64,000 nucleotides of DNA, taken from NCBI RefSeq assembly GCF_000176135.1, contig NZ_ACZN01000017.1, forward strand, positions 62,001 to 126,000, in the 5' to 3' direction. Shown piece by piece: positions 52,621-62,577 of the stretch. Every line of letters begins with the position of its first letter. Positions within the stretch are counted from its first letter, which is position 1. A program made the position numbers and the translations under genes. The stretch is from Vibrio coralliilyticus ATCC BAA-450 (GTDB taxonomy: Bacteria; Pseudomonadota; Gammaproteobacteria; Enterobacterales; Vibrionaceae). The notes below the pieces were generated by a model that worked only from the letters and a program-made list of their open reading frames with translations, was not told the origin of the DNA and ran no database searches.

Positions 52621-53988
52621 ATGCTGGAGCTCTTCATTGGGTTAGTCGTCACTGTGGCGGTCGGCTATTTCATTGTTAAAGGTTACAAACCTGCGGGTGT
52701 ACTTTTAACAGCAGGTGTTTTACTACTTATTCTTACAGGCCTCATTGGCCACACGGTTCTACCATCAAAAATAACCTCGACTGGCAATATGTTTACAGAT
52801 GCCCTGGAGTACGTGAAATACATGCTCCAATATCGTGGTGGCGGTTTGGGTATGCAAATCATGTTGCTTTGTGGTTTTGCGTCTTACATGACACATATCG
52901 GTGCTAATAACGTCGTTGTTAAACAATTTTCTAAGCCTCTTTCTGTCATCAAATCACCTTACGTTCTGCTGGTTGCGGCTTATATCGTTGCGTGTCTCAT
53001 GTCACTAGCAGTAAGTTCTGCCACTGGTTTGGGCGTTCTGTTGATGGCAACTCTATTCCCTATGATGGCGGCAATGGGTATCTCACGCCCAGCAGCAGTA
53101 GCGGTGTGTGCGTCACCAGCCGCGATCATTCTTTCCCCAACTTCGGGCGATGTAGTTATTGCTGCAGAAAAGTCAGGATTGGATTTGGATGTGTTTGCCG
53201 TTCAAACCGTTCTACCAGTGTCTATTTGCGCCATTATCGTCATGGCGGCAGCAGCTTTCTTTTGGAACAAATATCTGGATAAGAAAGATAACTCACCAAT
53301 GGAACGCGTTGACGTTTCTGAAATCGAAGTTAATTCCCCGGCGTATTACGCTGTATTGCCGTTCCTACCTATCATCGGCGTTTTTCTGTTCAATGGACGC
53401 ACCATTCCAGGCCTAAAACTGGACATCTATACCATTGTTGTTTTGTCGATTTTCATTGGTGCACTTGTCGACTTTGTCACTAAACGATTCAAAGGCAAGG
53501 AGACGCTAGAGGACTTAGAGTCTTGCTATCAGGGTATGGCAGATGCATTTAAGGGCGTGGTAATGCTGTTAGTTGCGGCTGGTGTATTCGCCCAAGGTCT
53601 GATGTCTATTGGAGCAATTGATAACCTACTTCATCTTGCTGAAACAGCGGGGGCTGGTGGTATTGCGCTCATGCTTATACTGACTGGTTTAACCGTTGCG
53701 GCAGCGATCGCGACCGGTTCGGGTAACGCGCCTTTCTATGCGTTTGTAGAGCTGGCACCTGCTCTAGCGGCAAAAATGGGGTTAAACCCGGCCTTTTTGA
53801 TCATTCCGATGCTTCAGGCTTCAAACTTGGGCCGCACTGTTTCACCAGTGTCTGGTGTGGTAGTTGCGACATCAGGTATGGGTAAGATCAGCCCATTTGA
53901 AGTGGTAAAACGTACGTCAGTACCCGTTCTATGTGGCTTAATCACGGTTATTTTAGGAACGTTAGTCTTAGTTCCAATGTCAGCATAA
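52621..53988 (+). CDS. dcuC: DcuC-type anaerobic C4-dicarboxylate transporter
   Basis: 455 residues with 11-12 hydrophobic segments. It matches the DcuC family (GGGLGMQIMLLCGFASYM, LSPTSGDVVIAAEKSGLD, ATGSGNAPFYAFVELAP, LGRTVSPVSGVVVATSGM). DcuC exports succinate during fermentation or fumarate respiration. ATG at 52621 has AAGGTG upstream. Its neighbour region is a nitrate-respiration cluster. Confidence 0.9.
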   Translation: MLELFIGLVVTVAVGYFIVKGYKPAGVLLTAGVLLLILTGLIGHTVLPSKITSTGNMFTDALEYVKYMLQYRGGGLGMQIMLLCGFASYMTHIGANNVVVKQFSKPLSVIKSPYVLLVAAYIVACLMSLAVSSATGLGVLLMATLFPMMAAMGISRPAAVAVCASPAAIILSPTSGDVVIAAEKSGLDLDVFAVQTVLPVSICAIIVMAAAAFFWNKYLDKKDNSPMERVDVSEIEVNSPAYYAVLPFLPIIGVFLFNGRTIPGLKLDIYTIVVLSIFIGALVDFVTKRFKGKETLEDLESCYQGMADAFKGVVMLLVAAGVFAQGLMSIGAIDNLLHLAETAGAGGIALMLILTGLTVAAAIATGSGNAPFYAFVELAPALAAKMGLNPAFLIIPMLQASNLGRTVSPVSGVVVATSGMGKISPFEVVKRTSVPVLCGLITVILGTLVLVPMSA

Positions 53989-54004
53989 CCTAGACAAAAA
54001 TAGT

Positions 54005-54030
54005 AAGGGCGCTCGTTGAGCGCCTTTTTT
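54005..54030. terminator. Terminator between dcuC and narP
   Basis: GGCGCTC pairs with GAGCGCC around GTT, followed by TTTTTT. It stops dcuC transcription and lies in the tail-to-tail space with narP. Confidence 0.88.
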
Positions 54031-54048
54031 GATACTTTCTAAAACCAA

Positions 54049-54681
54049 TTATTTTATTTCGCCGTAACGCTCAAGATACAAAACAGTTGCAGCGGTACGC
54101 GATGGAACCTTAAGTTTTTTTAGCAAGCTCTTCATGTGAACCTTCACTGTAGACTCTGAGATGAACAAGCTATCCGCGATTTGTTTGTTCCGATAGCCCT
54201 TCGCGACCTCTCTCAAAATCTGCATTTCGCGATCGGTAAGGTCGTCAAACACATCACTTATGTTTTCTCTTTCAGCCAAGTATTTAGCGACTTCTTTGCT
54301 ATACGCTTTGTTACCTTGTAACGATGATTTCAACAGCTCGACCAACTCATCAGGCTCAGTGTCCTTGAGCAGGTAACCATCCGCGCCCGCCTTGACGATA
54401 GCTTCAATATCACCAGGGCTATCAGAGACTGTCAGGATAACAATGGTAGCGTCACACTCGTCAGCGCGCAGAGCATTGAGAGTATCTAGCCCGGACATGC
54501 CTTTCATATTGAGATCCAGTAAGATTAAGTCAGGCTTATGTTCGTGGTTTTGTGCGACTGCATCCGTACCATTGCTGGATTCAGCGACTACAGTGAACTC
54601 ATCTTCAAAGCTTAATAGCTGATTAATACCTCTTCTCATTAGTGGATGGTCATCCACCAGCAATACTCTACACTCTGTCAA
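54049..54681 (-). CDS. narP: Nitrate/nitrite response regulator NarP
   Basis: 210 residues with a receiver domain (DDH, Asp56 in LILLDLNMKGMSG) and a LuxR-type helix-turn-helix (LTDREMQILREVAKGYRNKQ, ISESTVKVHMKSLL). It is downstream of narQ, overlapping by 14 bases. NarP controls nap and related genes in response to nitrate. Confidence 0.93.
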   Translation of the reverse strand: MTECRVLLVDDHPLMRRGINQLLSFEDEFTVVAESSNGTDAVAQNHEHKPDLILLDLNMKGMSGLDTLNALRADECDATIVILTVSDSPGDIEAIVKAGADGYLLKDTEPDELVELLKSSLQGNKAYSKEVAKYLAERENISDVFDDLTDREMQILREVAKGYRNKQIADSLFISESTVKVHMKSLLKKLKVPSRTAATVLYLERYGEIK

Positions 54682-56401
54682 TGTTATGTTCCTTAATCTT
54701 TGGATATTCTAATAAAATTTCACAGCCAGAATGTAAAGCAGTTATCACTTGTAACTGGCCATTCAGACGCGAAGCTCGCTCCTGCATAATGTTCAAACCA
54801 TAGTGGTTTACTTTTTCAACACCCTTGTCAAAACCCACACCATTATCTTTCACTGACACGGTAACGGCGGTGTCGCTCTCGCAGCATCTAATTTCTATCG
54901 TTGAAGCTTGCGCATGCTTAATTGCATTGATGGTTGCTTCACGGATTAATTGCAACAAGTGCACTTGTTGGTTTGCATCTAATTCAATTGATGACAGTTC
55001 GTTAATCAGGACGATATTTGATTCCGTTTGTTCTCCCAGTTGCTCTGTCATCTCTTGCAAAGCGTTGCCGAAGCTACCCTCTCTAATTGTCAGCCGGAAC
55101 GTCGTCAACAGCTCTCTGAGCTGAGTGTACGCGGAAGAAAGCCCAGTATCGAGTTCCAACAAGATCGGCTGAGTTTTTTCCAGTTGTTCAGACGCTGGCA
55201 ATTTGCTCATACCACGCTTTAACAGAGAAACCTGAATTTTTAGATACGATAGTGCTTGAGCCAGTGAATCATGCAGTTCACGCGCTATCGTTGCCCTTTC
55301 TTCCATCAGCAATAATTGTTCAGCTTGTCTCTGGGCTTGATTATAGTAAATAGCGCGAGAAATTATCTGGACAAAGTTATCAATCAACGCAGGATCAGGA
55401 CACGGAAGAACGACCTTCCAATACAAGGTGCCAAGCTCTTGGCCATCAAGGGATAATGTTTTCCGTTGGCAGTCTGAATCACAGTCTGAACATTCCTCAC
55501 CTTCAGTGAGAGTCAGGGTTTTCTCACCTTTTTCTCTTATCTCTAATCTGACTGCCTTTATACCTTCAAGACTAGCAAGGTGCTGGAGTATCGCTTCAAA
55601 GTTTTCTTGGGTGATCCTTGATGCGGTTAACTCCTGAGAAGAGTTATAAAGAACCTGAAGGGAATCATTAGCATGTTGAAGTTTCTGGGTTTTCTCATTG
55701 ACTGCGTGCTCAAGACCACGGTAAAGCTTACCGAGATCCGCAGCCATATTATTAAAAGTACGGGTCAGAATACCCATTTCGTTATCGCTGGAGACATTGA
55801 GAGATACATCAAATGAGCGAGACTGTATCTGCTCGCTTGCCGTCACCAGGGCATTAAGAGGCTTAACGATTTGCTTACGGATGTAATGAACGACAAAAAT
55901 GCTGACAATCAGTATCCCACCTAAGCCCATACCGCCAGCCCAAGCCAGCTTAATCAACTTTTGTTCAGAGAAGCTTTGCAGTTTAAACACAAAGGCGTCT
56001 ATTTGATTAACAAAACCTGCTACAAGAATGAGATAGCGTTCTCTGTCATGACTGCCGAGTACTTCCTTGAGTTCATGCCATCGGATAATCAAACGGTAGT
56101 AGTCGTGCGTTATGTCTTCAGGAACTGTCCAGCTTTGAAGCGCTTTCATGGAAGGTGAGTAGATCGAGCGCTCAAACATCTCTATATGCTCCGCATAGTC
56201 GACTGACATGATCTGAATGTCGTGCGCTAGCCGGTAGCTTTGCATGCGCATCGAACCTGCAACGTTCACCGCTTCCGCGTCATTTAAACTCGACGCTAAG
56301 GTAATGATCGCAAAGCTAGTTGTTGCTATCGATAACGACAAAATGAGCACCATCGCTTTCGCAATCGTACTCGTCACCGATTTCTTCACACTTTTAAACA
56401 C
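54668..56401 (-). CDS. narQ: Nitrate/nitrite sensor kinase NarQ
   Basis: 577 residues. Two membrane segments flank a periplasmic nitrate-binding region with the P-box (VNVAGSMRMQSYRLAHDI). A HAMP region follows, then a Cys-rich linker (GEECSDCDSDCQR), and the HisKA_3 motif ERATIARELHDSLAQALSYL with His377. The GTG start has AGGAG at short spacing. narQP and nap lie back to back and probably cross-regulate. Confidence 0.92.
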   Translation of the reverse strand: MFKSVKKSVTSTIAKAMVLILSLSIATTSFAIITLASSLNDAEAVNVAGSMRMQSYRLAHDIQIMSVDYAEHIEMFERSIYSPSMKALQSWTVPEDITHDYYRLIIRWHELKEVLGSHDRERYLILVAGFVNQIDAFVFKLQSFSEQKLIKLAWAGGMGLGGILIVSIFVVHYIRKQIVKPLNALVTASEQIQSRSFDVSLNVSSDNEMGILTRTFNNMAADLGKLYRGLEHAVNEKTQKLQHANDSLQVLYNSSQELTASRITQENFEAILQHLASLEGIKAVRLEIREKGEKTLTLTEGEECSDCDSDCQRKTLSLDGQELGTLYWKVVLPCPDPALIDNFVQIISRAIYYNQAQRQAEQLLLMEERATIARELHDSLAQALSYLKIQVSLLKRGMSKLPASEQLEKTQPILLELDTGLSSAYTQLRELLTTFRLTIREGSFGNALQEMTEQLGEQTESNIVLINELSSIELDANQQVHLLQLIREATINAIKHAQASTIEIRCCESDTAVTVSVKDNGVGFDKGVEKVNHYGLNIMQERASRLNGQLQVITALHSGCEILLEYPKIKEHNIDRV

Positions 56402-56494
56402 TCACTCTCCTGCACACGCCTTTTGGCGCCATATCACTATTTATAGTTTTATATATTGACGAAGACAATATCTGATCAAATGTTCCGGAATTTA

Positions 56495-56508
56495 TTGATC
56501 TAAAACAA
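56495..56508. promoter_or_regulatory. FNR-like site in the narQP/nap intergenic region
   Basis: TTGATCTAAAACAA matches TTGAT-N4-ATCAA in 9 of 10 positions. It sits between the divergent narQ and napF genes. Confidence 0.55.
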
Positions 56509-56523
56509 GAAGCACCTCTATTT

Positions 56524-56538
56524 AACCCCTAAGGGGTA
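56524..56538. promoter_or_regulatory. NarP-like heptamer palindrome
   Basis: AACCCCT and AGGGGTA are nearly inverted heptamers (TACYYMT type) separated by one base (A at 56531), with the inner palindrome ACCCCTAAGGGGT. Typical NarP sites have two bases between heptamers. It is about 110 bases upstream of napF. Confidence 0.55.
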
Positions 56539-56647
56539 TTTATACAAATATGTCAAAAACTACAATTTGTGTGAGGTTAAATGACAAATTATTAATAAGA
56601 AATGTGAGCTATGGTTAGTTTAGGTTTCATCAACTTTAGGTAGCGTA

Positions 56648-57127
56648 GTGGTCGACCTTTCAAAAAGACGTTTTTTCTCAAGAAAGAAGCTGGAAGATAA
56701 CGAACTGTATCTGCCTTGGCTATCGCAGCCTGCTTTTTTCACTGACCAGTGCACTAGATGTGGCAAGTGCGTAGACGCTTGCGAAACTCAAATCATAGTC
56801 AAAGGGGATGGCGGTTTTCCTCAAGTCGATTTTTCTGTCGATGAATGCACCTTTTGTTATCAATGTGCAGACGCTTGTCCTGAACCCTTGTTTAACCCAA
56901 AAACTGAGCAACCTTGGGGAGCGAAAGCTACTATTAACGAGGGCTGTTTAGCAAAACAAAACGTTGATTGCCGTACTTGTGGCGACATGTGCGAGCCCAT
57001 GGCAATCACATTCAAATTAGAAGTTGGCAAAGTAGCACAACCCATTTTAAACCTTGATGAGTGTAACGGCTGTGGCGCATGTGTTTCTGTGTGCCCTACT
57101 TCATCCATCAATGTGAGCAATTTTTAA
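56648..57127 (+). CDS. napF: Ferredoxin-type protein NapF
   Basis: 159 residues with clusters for several [4Fe-4S] centres: CTRCGKCVDACE, CTFCYQCADACPEP, CRTCGDMCEP and CNGCGACVSVCP. NapF helps maturation of NapA in the cytoplasm. GTG start with AGG about seven bases upstream. First gene of the nap operon. Confidence 0.92.
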   Translation: MVDLSKRRFFSRKKLEDNELYLPWLSQPAFFTDQCTRCGKCVDACETQIIVKGDGGFPQVDFSVDECTFCYQCADACPEPLFNPKTEQPWGAKATINEGCLAKQNVDCRTCGDMCEPMAITFKLEVGKVAQPILNLDECNGCGACVSVCPTSSINVSNF

Positions 57128-57145
57128 TAAGAACGGAAGATATCT

Positions 57146-57460
57146 ATGTCACTTAACGAAGTGCATATTTCTAGCTTAGTGGTACACGTGTCACCTGAGC
57201 ACCTGACTGAGATTAAGTCTCAGATTGAAGCATTCAGTAATGCCGAGATCTACGGTGATAGTCCGGAAGGCAAAATTGTCGTGGTTCTAGAAACAGAAAA
57301 CCAGGGATTCATTACTGACACTATCGAAGCTATTAATAACTTACCGAACGTTTTGAGCACAGTACTGGTTTATCACCAAATCGAGACTGAGCTGGAAGAA
57401 GACGAATCAAAAAATAAAAACACTGGAACTCAATATTCCCAAACCGAGGGTGAAGTATGA
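57146..57460 (+). CDS. napD: NapD chaperone
   Basis: 104 residues, the cytoplasmic chaperone that binds the Tat signal of NapA. The sequence [20 protein letters not shown] is characteristic. Longer at the C terminus than E. coli NapD (87), with an acidic-polar tail. Overlaps napA by four bases. Confidence 0.92.
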   Translation: MSLNEVHISSLVVHVSPEHLTEIKSQIEAFSNAEIYGDSPEGKIVVVLETENQGFITDTIEAINNLPNVLSTVLVYHQIETELEEDESKNKNTGTQYSQTEGEV

Positions 57461-59946
57461 AGATGACAAGACGTGCGTTTGTGAAAGCAAACGCAGCAGC
57501 ATCAGCAGCAGCGGTCGCAGGTATCACTCTACCAGCTTCTGCTACCAACCTGATTGCTAGCTCAGACCAAACAAAAATCACATGGGACAAAGCACCTTGT
57601 CGTTTCTGTGGTACTGGCTGTTCCGTTCTTGTAGGTACACAAAACGGCAAAGTGGTAGCCACTCAAGGTGACCCAGAAGCGCCTGTTAACAAAGGCCTTA
57701 ACTGTATCAAGGGTTACTTCCTATCGAAGATCATGTACGGACAAGACCGTCTGACTCAGCCGTTACTTCGTATGAAAGATGGTAAGTTCCATAAAGACGG
57801 TGACTTCGCTCCGGTTTCGTGGGATGTAGCATTCGATGTCATGGCCGAAAAATGGAAAGAAGCACTGAAAAAACAAGGCCCTTCTGGTGTTGGCATGTTC
57901 GGTTCCGGTCAGTGGACTGTAATGGAAGGCTACGCTGCCGCTAAGATGATGAAAGCTGGTTTCCGTTCAAACAATATCGATCCAAACGCACGTCACTGTA
58001 TGGCTTCTGCTGTTGGTGCGTTTATGCGTACATTTGGTATTGATGAGCCTATGGGCTGTTACGATGACTTCGAGAACGCTGACTCTTTCGTTCTTTGGGG
58101 TTCAAACATGGCAGAAATGCACCCTGTTTTATGGACTCGTATCACTGACCGTCGTCTAAGCCACCCACATGTTAAAGTGAATGTACTGTCTACGTACTAT
58201 CACCGTTCTTTTGAGCTAGCAGACAAAGGTTACATTTTCGAACCACAATCTGATCTGGCTATTGCTAACTTTATCGCAAACTACATCATTGAAACTGATG
58301 CGGTTAACTGGGATTTTGTTAACAAGCACACCAATTTCAAACAGGCTGCGACCGACATTGGCTACGGTCTTCGTGATGATGATCCACTGCAGATGGCAGC
58401 TGCTAATCCGAACTCAGGCAAAATGTCTTCAATTTCATTTGAAGAGTACAAAAAGTCTGTAGCGCCGTATACGGTAGAAAAAGCTTCTGAAATGTCAGGT
58501 GTTTCTGAAGAGAAACTGATTGAGTTAGCGAAACAGTATGCGGATCCAGACACTAAAGTAATGTCTTTGTGGACTATGGGTATGAACCAACATACTCGTG
58601 GTGTCTGGATGAACAGTCTGATTTACAATATTCACCTTCTAACCGGTAAAATCGCAACACCAGGTAATAGCCCGTTCTCTCTAACAGGCCAACCTTCAGC
58701 GTGTGGTACAGCTCGTGAAGTGGGTACTTTTGCACACCGTCTACCTGCAGACATGGTGGTTGCAAATCCTAAGCACCGTAAGATTGCAGAAGGTATCTGG
58801 AACATTCCAGATGGCGTAATTCCCCCTAAACCGGGCTATCACGCAGTTGTTCAAGACCGCATGCTTCGCGACGGCAAACTTAATGCTTACTGGGTAATGT
58901 GTAACAACAACATGCAAGCAGGCCCGAACATCAACGGTGAGCGTTTACCGGGCTACCGTAACCCAGAAAACTTCATCGTTTGCTCTGACCCATACCCAAC
59001 AGCAACAGCACAAGCAGCAGACCTTGTTCTTCCAACAGCAATGTGGATTGAAAAAGAAGGTGCTTATGGTAACGCAGAGCGTCGTACACAAGCTTGGTAC
59101 CAGCAAGTGGATACCGTCGGCGAAGCGAAGTCTGACCTTTGGCAGGTGATGGAATTCTCAAAACGCTTCAAGATGGAAGAAGTGTGGACGGAAGAGCAAC
59201 TAGCAAAAGCACCGCAGTACCGTGGAAAAACCATGTACGACATGCTGTTTGCTAACGGCGTAATCAATAAATTCCCTATTGAAGAAGCTCGTGAGTTGAA
59301 CGACGATGCTCACCACTTCGGCTATTACGTACAAAAAGGCCTATTCGAAGAGTATGCCGCCTTTGGTCGAGGACACGGACACGATTTAGCACCGTATGAT
59401 GTTTATCACCAAGTTCGCGGTTTACGCTGGCCTGTTGTTGATGGCAAAGAGACACTTTGGCGCTACAAAGAAGGTTCAGATCCTTATGCGAAAGCAGGAA
59501 GTGGCTGGGACTTCTATGGTAAACCCGATGGTAAAGCACTGATTATCTCTGCTCCATACGAAGCGCCACCAGAAGTGCCAGATTCAGAGTTCGATCTCTG
59601 GCTATGTACGGGCCGTGTACTTGAGCACTGGCACACAGGAACGATGACACGCCGCGTTCCAGAGCTTTACAAAGCTGTTCCTGATGCCGTGTGCTACATG
59701 CACCCTGAAGATGCAAAAGCTCGCGGAGTACGTCGAGGCGAAGAGGTGCTTATCGCCAACAAACGCGGTGAAGTACGTGTTCGTGTTGAAACACGTGGTC
59801 GTAACCGCCCACCTAAAGGCTTGGTATTTGTACCATTCTTTGATGCACGCATCCTGATCAACAAATTGATCCTTGACGCGACGGACCCTCTGTCTAAACA
59901 GACCGACTTCAAGAAGTGTCCTGTCAAGATCACCAAAGTTGCATAA
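57457..59946 (+). CDS. napA: Periplasmic nitrate reductase catalytic subunit NapA
   Basis: 829 residues. The Tat signal is [14 protein letters not shown]. The [4Fe-4S] ligands are [14 protein letters not shown] and GLNCIKGYF. The molybdenum-ligand Cys is in [12 protein letters not shown]. It reduces nitrate to nitrite in the periplasm. It is followed by a hairpin before napB. Confidence 0.96.
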   Translation: MKMTRRAFVKANAAASAAAVAGITLPASATNLIASSDQTKITWDKAPCRFCGTGCSVLVGTQNGKVVATQGDPEAPVNKGLNCIKGYFLSKIMYGQDRLTQPLLRMKDGKFHKDGDFAPVSWDVAFDVMAEKWKEALKKQGPSGVGMFGSGQWTVMEGYAAAKMMKAGFRSNNIDPNARHCMASAVGAFMRTFGIDEPMGCYDDFENADSFVLWGSNMAEMHPVLWTRITDRRLSHPHVKVNVLSTYYHRSFELADKGYIFEPQSDLAIANFIANYIIETDAVNWDFVNKHTNFKQAATDIGYGLRDDDPLQMAAANPNSGKMSSISFEEYKKSVAPYTVEKASEMSGVSEEKLIELAKQYADPDTKVMSLWTMGMNQHTRGVWMNSLIYNIHLLTGKIATPGNSPFSLTGQPSACGTAREVGTFAHRLPADMVVANPKHRKIAEGIWNIPDGVIPPKPGYHAVVQDRMLRDGKLNAYWVMCNNNMQAGPNINGERLPGYRNPENFIVCSDPYPTATAQAADLVLPTAMWIEKEGAYGNAERRTQAWYQQVDTVGEAKSDLWQVMEFSKRFKMEEVWTEEQLAKAPQYRGKTMYDMLFANGVINKFPIEEARELNDDAHHFGYYVQKGLFEEYAAFGRGHGHDLAPYDVYHQVRGLRWPVVDGKETLWRYKEGSDPYAKAGSGWDFYGKPDGKALIISAPYEAPPEVPDSEFDLWLCTGRVLEHWHTGTMTRRVPELYKAVPDAVCYMHPEDAKARGVRRGEEVLIANKRGEVRVRVETRGRNRPPKGLVFVPFFDARILINKLILDATDPLSKQTDFKKCPVKITKVA

Positions 59947-59958
59947 ACCAGAAAGCGT

Positions 59959-59980
59959 CGGTCGCTCTTACGGGCGACCG
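59959..59980 (+). other. Intercistronic stem-loop between napA and napB
   Basis: CGGTCGC pairs with GCGACCG across an eight-base loop, without a T tract. It may stabilise or process the nap mRNA; it is not an obvious terminator. Confidence 0.6.
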
Positions 59981-60016
59981 CAGATAAGAATTTAGCCATA
60001 AGGCGGAGAATGTAAG

Positions 60017-60472
60017 ATGAAAAAATTACTTATTGCACTGTTATCTGTTGGTGCTTTAGTCAGCGGTTTTGCAGTAGCTGAACTTGAAAACCCAGGTGGT
60101 ATTGGTGGTCTTGAATCACTACGCGGTGTTAGTGAACTAGAAGCAACTCGCCCTGCTGATGATTTCAAGAAATACCCTCGCGAACAGGCGCTTGATAGCA
60201 GCTATGTTTATCAACCACCTTTGATTCCTCATAACATTCGTGGTTACGAAGTCTCATTGAACGCAAATAAATGTCTTTCATGCCACAGCTGGAAGAATGC
60301 CAAAGAGATGGGTGCAACGAAGATTAGTGTAACTCACTACGTAAACCGTGAAGATGCAGTTCTGGCGGATATGTCTCCTCGTCGTTACTTCTGTCTTCAA
60401 TGTCATGTTCCTCAAGCAAATGCTCAGCCTTTAATTGAGAACGACTTCAAGAGTGTTGAATCACTTAAGTAA
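60017..60472 (+). CDS. napB: NapB di-haem cytochrome c
   Basis: 151 residues with a signal peptide (FAVAELEN) and two CxxCH haem sites (KCLSCHSW and FCLQCHVP). It passes electrons to NapA in the periplasm. Confidence 0.94.
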   Translation: MKKLLIALLSVGALVSGFAVAELENPGGIGGLESLRGVSELEATRPADDFKKYPREQALDSSYVYQPPLIPHNIRGYEVSLNANKCLSCHSWKNAKEMGATKISVTHYVNREDAVLADMSPRRYFCLQCHVPQANAQPLIENDFKSVESLK

Positions 60473-60501
60473 GTACTACGTGAGTAAGTAAGAGGCTATC
60501 T

Positions 60502-61080
60502 ATGAAATTATTGAAAGCGTTTTGGAAGAGACTAGCATCCCCAAGTAAAACAGCCGTTGGTGTCGTTTTATTTATGGGCTTTGCTGGTGGCCTTCTGTTT
60601 TGGGGCGCATTTAACACGGGTATGGAAGCAACCAACACAGAGGAATTTTGTTCTGGTTGTCATGCCCCTATTGTCGCAGAAATTCAAGAAACGATTCACT
60701 ACTCTAACCGCTCTGGTGTGCGTGCTATTTGTTCAGACTGTCACGTTCCACATGAGTGGACAGACAAGATCGTTCGTAAAGTACAGGCATCTAAAGAGCT
60801 GTTTGCACATTACGTGCTGAGAACTATTGATACTCCAGAAAAATTCAAAGAACGCCGAGCTCACTTGGCCGAACGGGAATGGGCTCGATTCAAAAAGAAT
60901 GACTCTTTAGAGTGTCGAAACTGCCACGAGTTCGAATATATGGATTTTTCAGAACAAGGCGCACGTAGTGCTAAACAACACTCAACAGCTCTGGCTTCAG
61001 GTGAAAAAACTTGTGTAGACTGTCATAAAGGCATTGCTCACAAACTTCCTGACATGCATGGCGTTGAAGGCTGGCAATAG
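60502..61080 (+). CDS. napC: NapC tetra-haem cytochrome c
   Basis: 192 residues with one N-terminal membrane anchor and four CxxCH haem sites (CSGCHAP, CSDCHVP, CRNCHEF, CVDCHKG). It oxidises menaquinol/ubiquinol and feeds NapAB. No NapGH genes are present, so NapC is the quinol entry. Confidence 0.95.
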   Translation: MKLLKAFWKRLASPSKTAVGVVLFMGFAGGLLFWGAFNTGMEATNTEEFCSGCHAPIVAEIQETIHYSNRSGVRAICSDCHVPHEWTDKIVRKVQASKELFAHYVLRTIDTPEKFKERRAHLAEREWARFKKNDSLECRNCHEFEYMDFSEQGARSAKQHSTALASGEKTCVDCHKGIAHKLPDMHGVEGWQ

Positions 61081-61092
61081 GAGCACTAATAC

Positions 61093-61230
61093 ATGAGTAC
61101 TTTAGAATCAGTTATCTGGCATATCTTGGGCTACGGCGCGATGCCTTTTATTATCTTGTCTGGCTTTGCCGTTGTCGCCGCAATCTCTGTCTGGCTACTC
61201 TCGCTGGGCAAAGATAAAGAGGTGGATTAA
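61093..61230 (+). CDS. 45-residue Nap-associated membrane protein (TIGR02808-like)
   Basis: ATG at 61093, 12 bases after napC, encodes 45 residues starting MSTLESVIWHILGYGAMPF, followed by a hydrophobic helix and ending SLGKDKEVD. I recall a short Vibrio/Nap-associated family annotated TIGR02808. The position and membrane helix suggest it belongs to the Nap machinery; its role is unknown. Preceded by AGGAGCAC. Confidence 0.8.
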   Translation: MSTLESVIWHILGYGAMPFIILSGFAVVAAISVWLLSLGKDKEVD

Positions 61231-61272
61231 CCTCATCCGCATTGTCAATTTTGCCTATTTTGTATAATGCGT

Positions 61273-61306
61273 AAAAAAGCCACCGCTTGCGGTGGCTTTC
61301 TTCTTT
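61273..61306. terminator. Bidirectional terminator between nap operon and galE
   Basis: AAAGCCACCGC pairs with GCGGTGGCTTT around TT. T-rich flanks exist on both strands; the minus strand (for galE) has six consecutive Ts. Confidence 0.88.
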
Positions 61307-61317
61307 GTAACGATAAG

Positions 61318-62334
61318 TTATGCGTCTGGATACCCTTGAGGATTATTGGACTGCCAACGCCACGTATCAGTTGTCATTTCTTCCAATGTACGATCCGCTT
61401 TCCACTCCAAATCACGCATTGCTTTGGAAGGGTCTGCCCAACATTCAGCGATATCACCAGGACGACGTTCGACGATTTGATAAGGCACCTGCTTACCAGA
61501 TGCCAACTCAAAGGCTTTAACCATATCTAGGACACTGTAACCGTTACCAGTGCCTAAGTTGTAGACATGCAAACCCTCTTTCTGACCGACTTTCTTTAGC
61601 GCCGCTACGTGGCCATCTGCAAGATCCATCACGTGAATGTAATCACGAACTCCCGTCCCGTCTTTAGTTGGGTAATCATCACCAAACACAGACAAACATT
61701 CACGTCGACCAACCGCTACCTGAGAAACAAAAGGCATTAGGTTATTTGGGATACCCTGAGGATCTTCACCTAAATGACCTGATGGATGTGAGCCTACTGG
61801 GTTGAAATATCGAAGTAACGTAACGCTCCAGTCTGGGTTCGCTTTCTGAAAATCCGTCAGGCACTCTTCCACCATTAACTTACTACGACCATATGGGTTC
61901 GTCGCGCTGGTAGGGAAATCTTCAGTAATTGGCACACTTGCAGGGTCACCATAAACAGTAGCGGAAGATGAAAAGACTATAGACTTGACGCCAACTTCAC
62001 GCATAGCATCGACAAGTACCAACGTACCATTAACGTTGTTATCGTAATATTCGAGCGGCTTCTCTACTGACTCACCTACAGCTTTCAAACCAGCAAAATG
62101 GATAACAGCGTTGATCTGATGCGCTTTCATTACCGCTACAAGCGCCTGCTTGTCACGAATATCCCCTTCGATGAAGGATAGCGCCACACCTGTGACTTGT
62201 TCTACTCTTTTGAGAACACTCTTTTTACTATTGTATAGGTTGTCGAAAATTACAGGTGTCATCCCTGCTTCGATCATTTGTATACATGTATGGCTGCCTA
62301 TGTAGCCCATACCGCCTGTAACCAGTACGTTCAT
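61318..62334 (-). CDS. galE: UDP-glucose 4-epimerase
   Basis: 338 residues. NAD-binding VTGGMGYIGSHT at the N terminus, catalytic YxxxK as NPYGRSKLMVEE, and conserved DYIHVMDLADGHV. It interconverts UDP-glucose and UDP-galactose in the cytoplasm. ATG at 62334 with AAGG 8 bases upstream; an ORF beginning at 62364 is longer but lacks a site. No other gal genes are nearby. Confidence 0.95.
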   Translation of the reverse strand: MNVLVTGGMGYIGSHTCIQMIEAGMTPVIFDNLYNSKKSVLKRVEQVTGVALSFIEGDIRDKQALVAVMKAHQINAVIHFAGLKAVGESVEKPLEYYDNNVNGTLVLVDAMREVGVKSIVFSSSATVYGDPASVPITEDFPTSATNPYGRSKLMVEECLTDFQKANPDWSVTLLRYFNPVGSHPSGHLGEDPQGIPNNLMPFVSQVAVGRRECLSVFGDDYPTKDGTGVRDYIHVMDLADGHVAALKKVGQKEGLHVYNLGTGNGYSVLDMVKAFELASGKQVPYQIVERRPGDIAECWADPSKAMRDLEWKADRTLEEMTTDTWRWQSNNPQGYPDA

Positions 62335-62577
62335 ATCCCTAACCTTCTGATAAATTTGGTGCAAATACTAACGAATCTTCATGTTAAAACATAGCTTATT
62401 AATGAGAATCAAACCGCTAATTCCGCCCCTAGACGCCTTAAGCGAACCATAAGAACAAGATGCTTACAATAAAAGCAATAAATAGGCTTAGCGTTGGCAA
62501 AATAATGAAATAGATCATTGATTGTTTGTTATTTTTATAACATGTTGACTCAATAGATGAATGTTGGAATGGATTCA

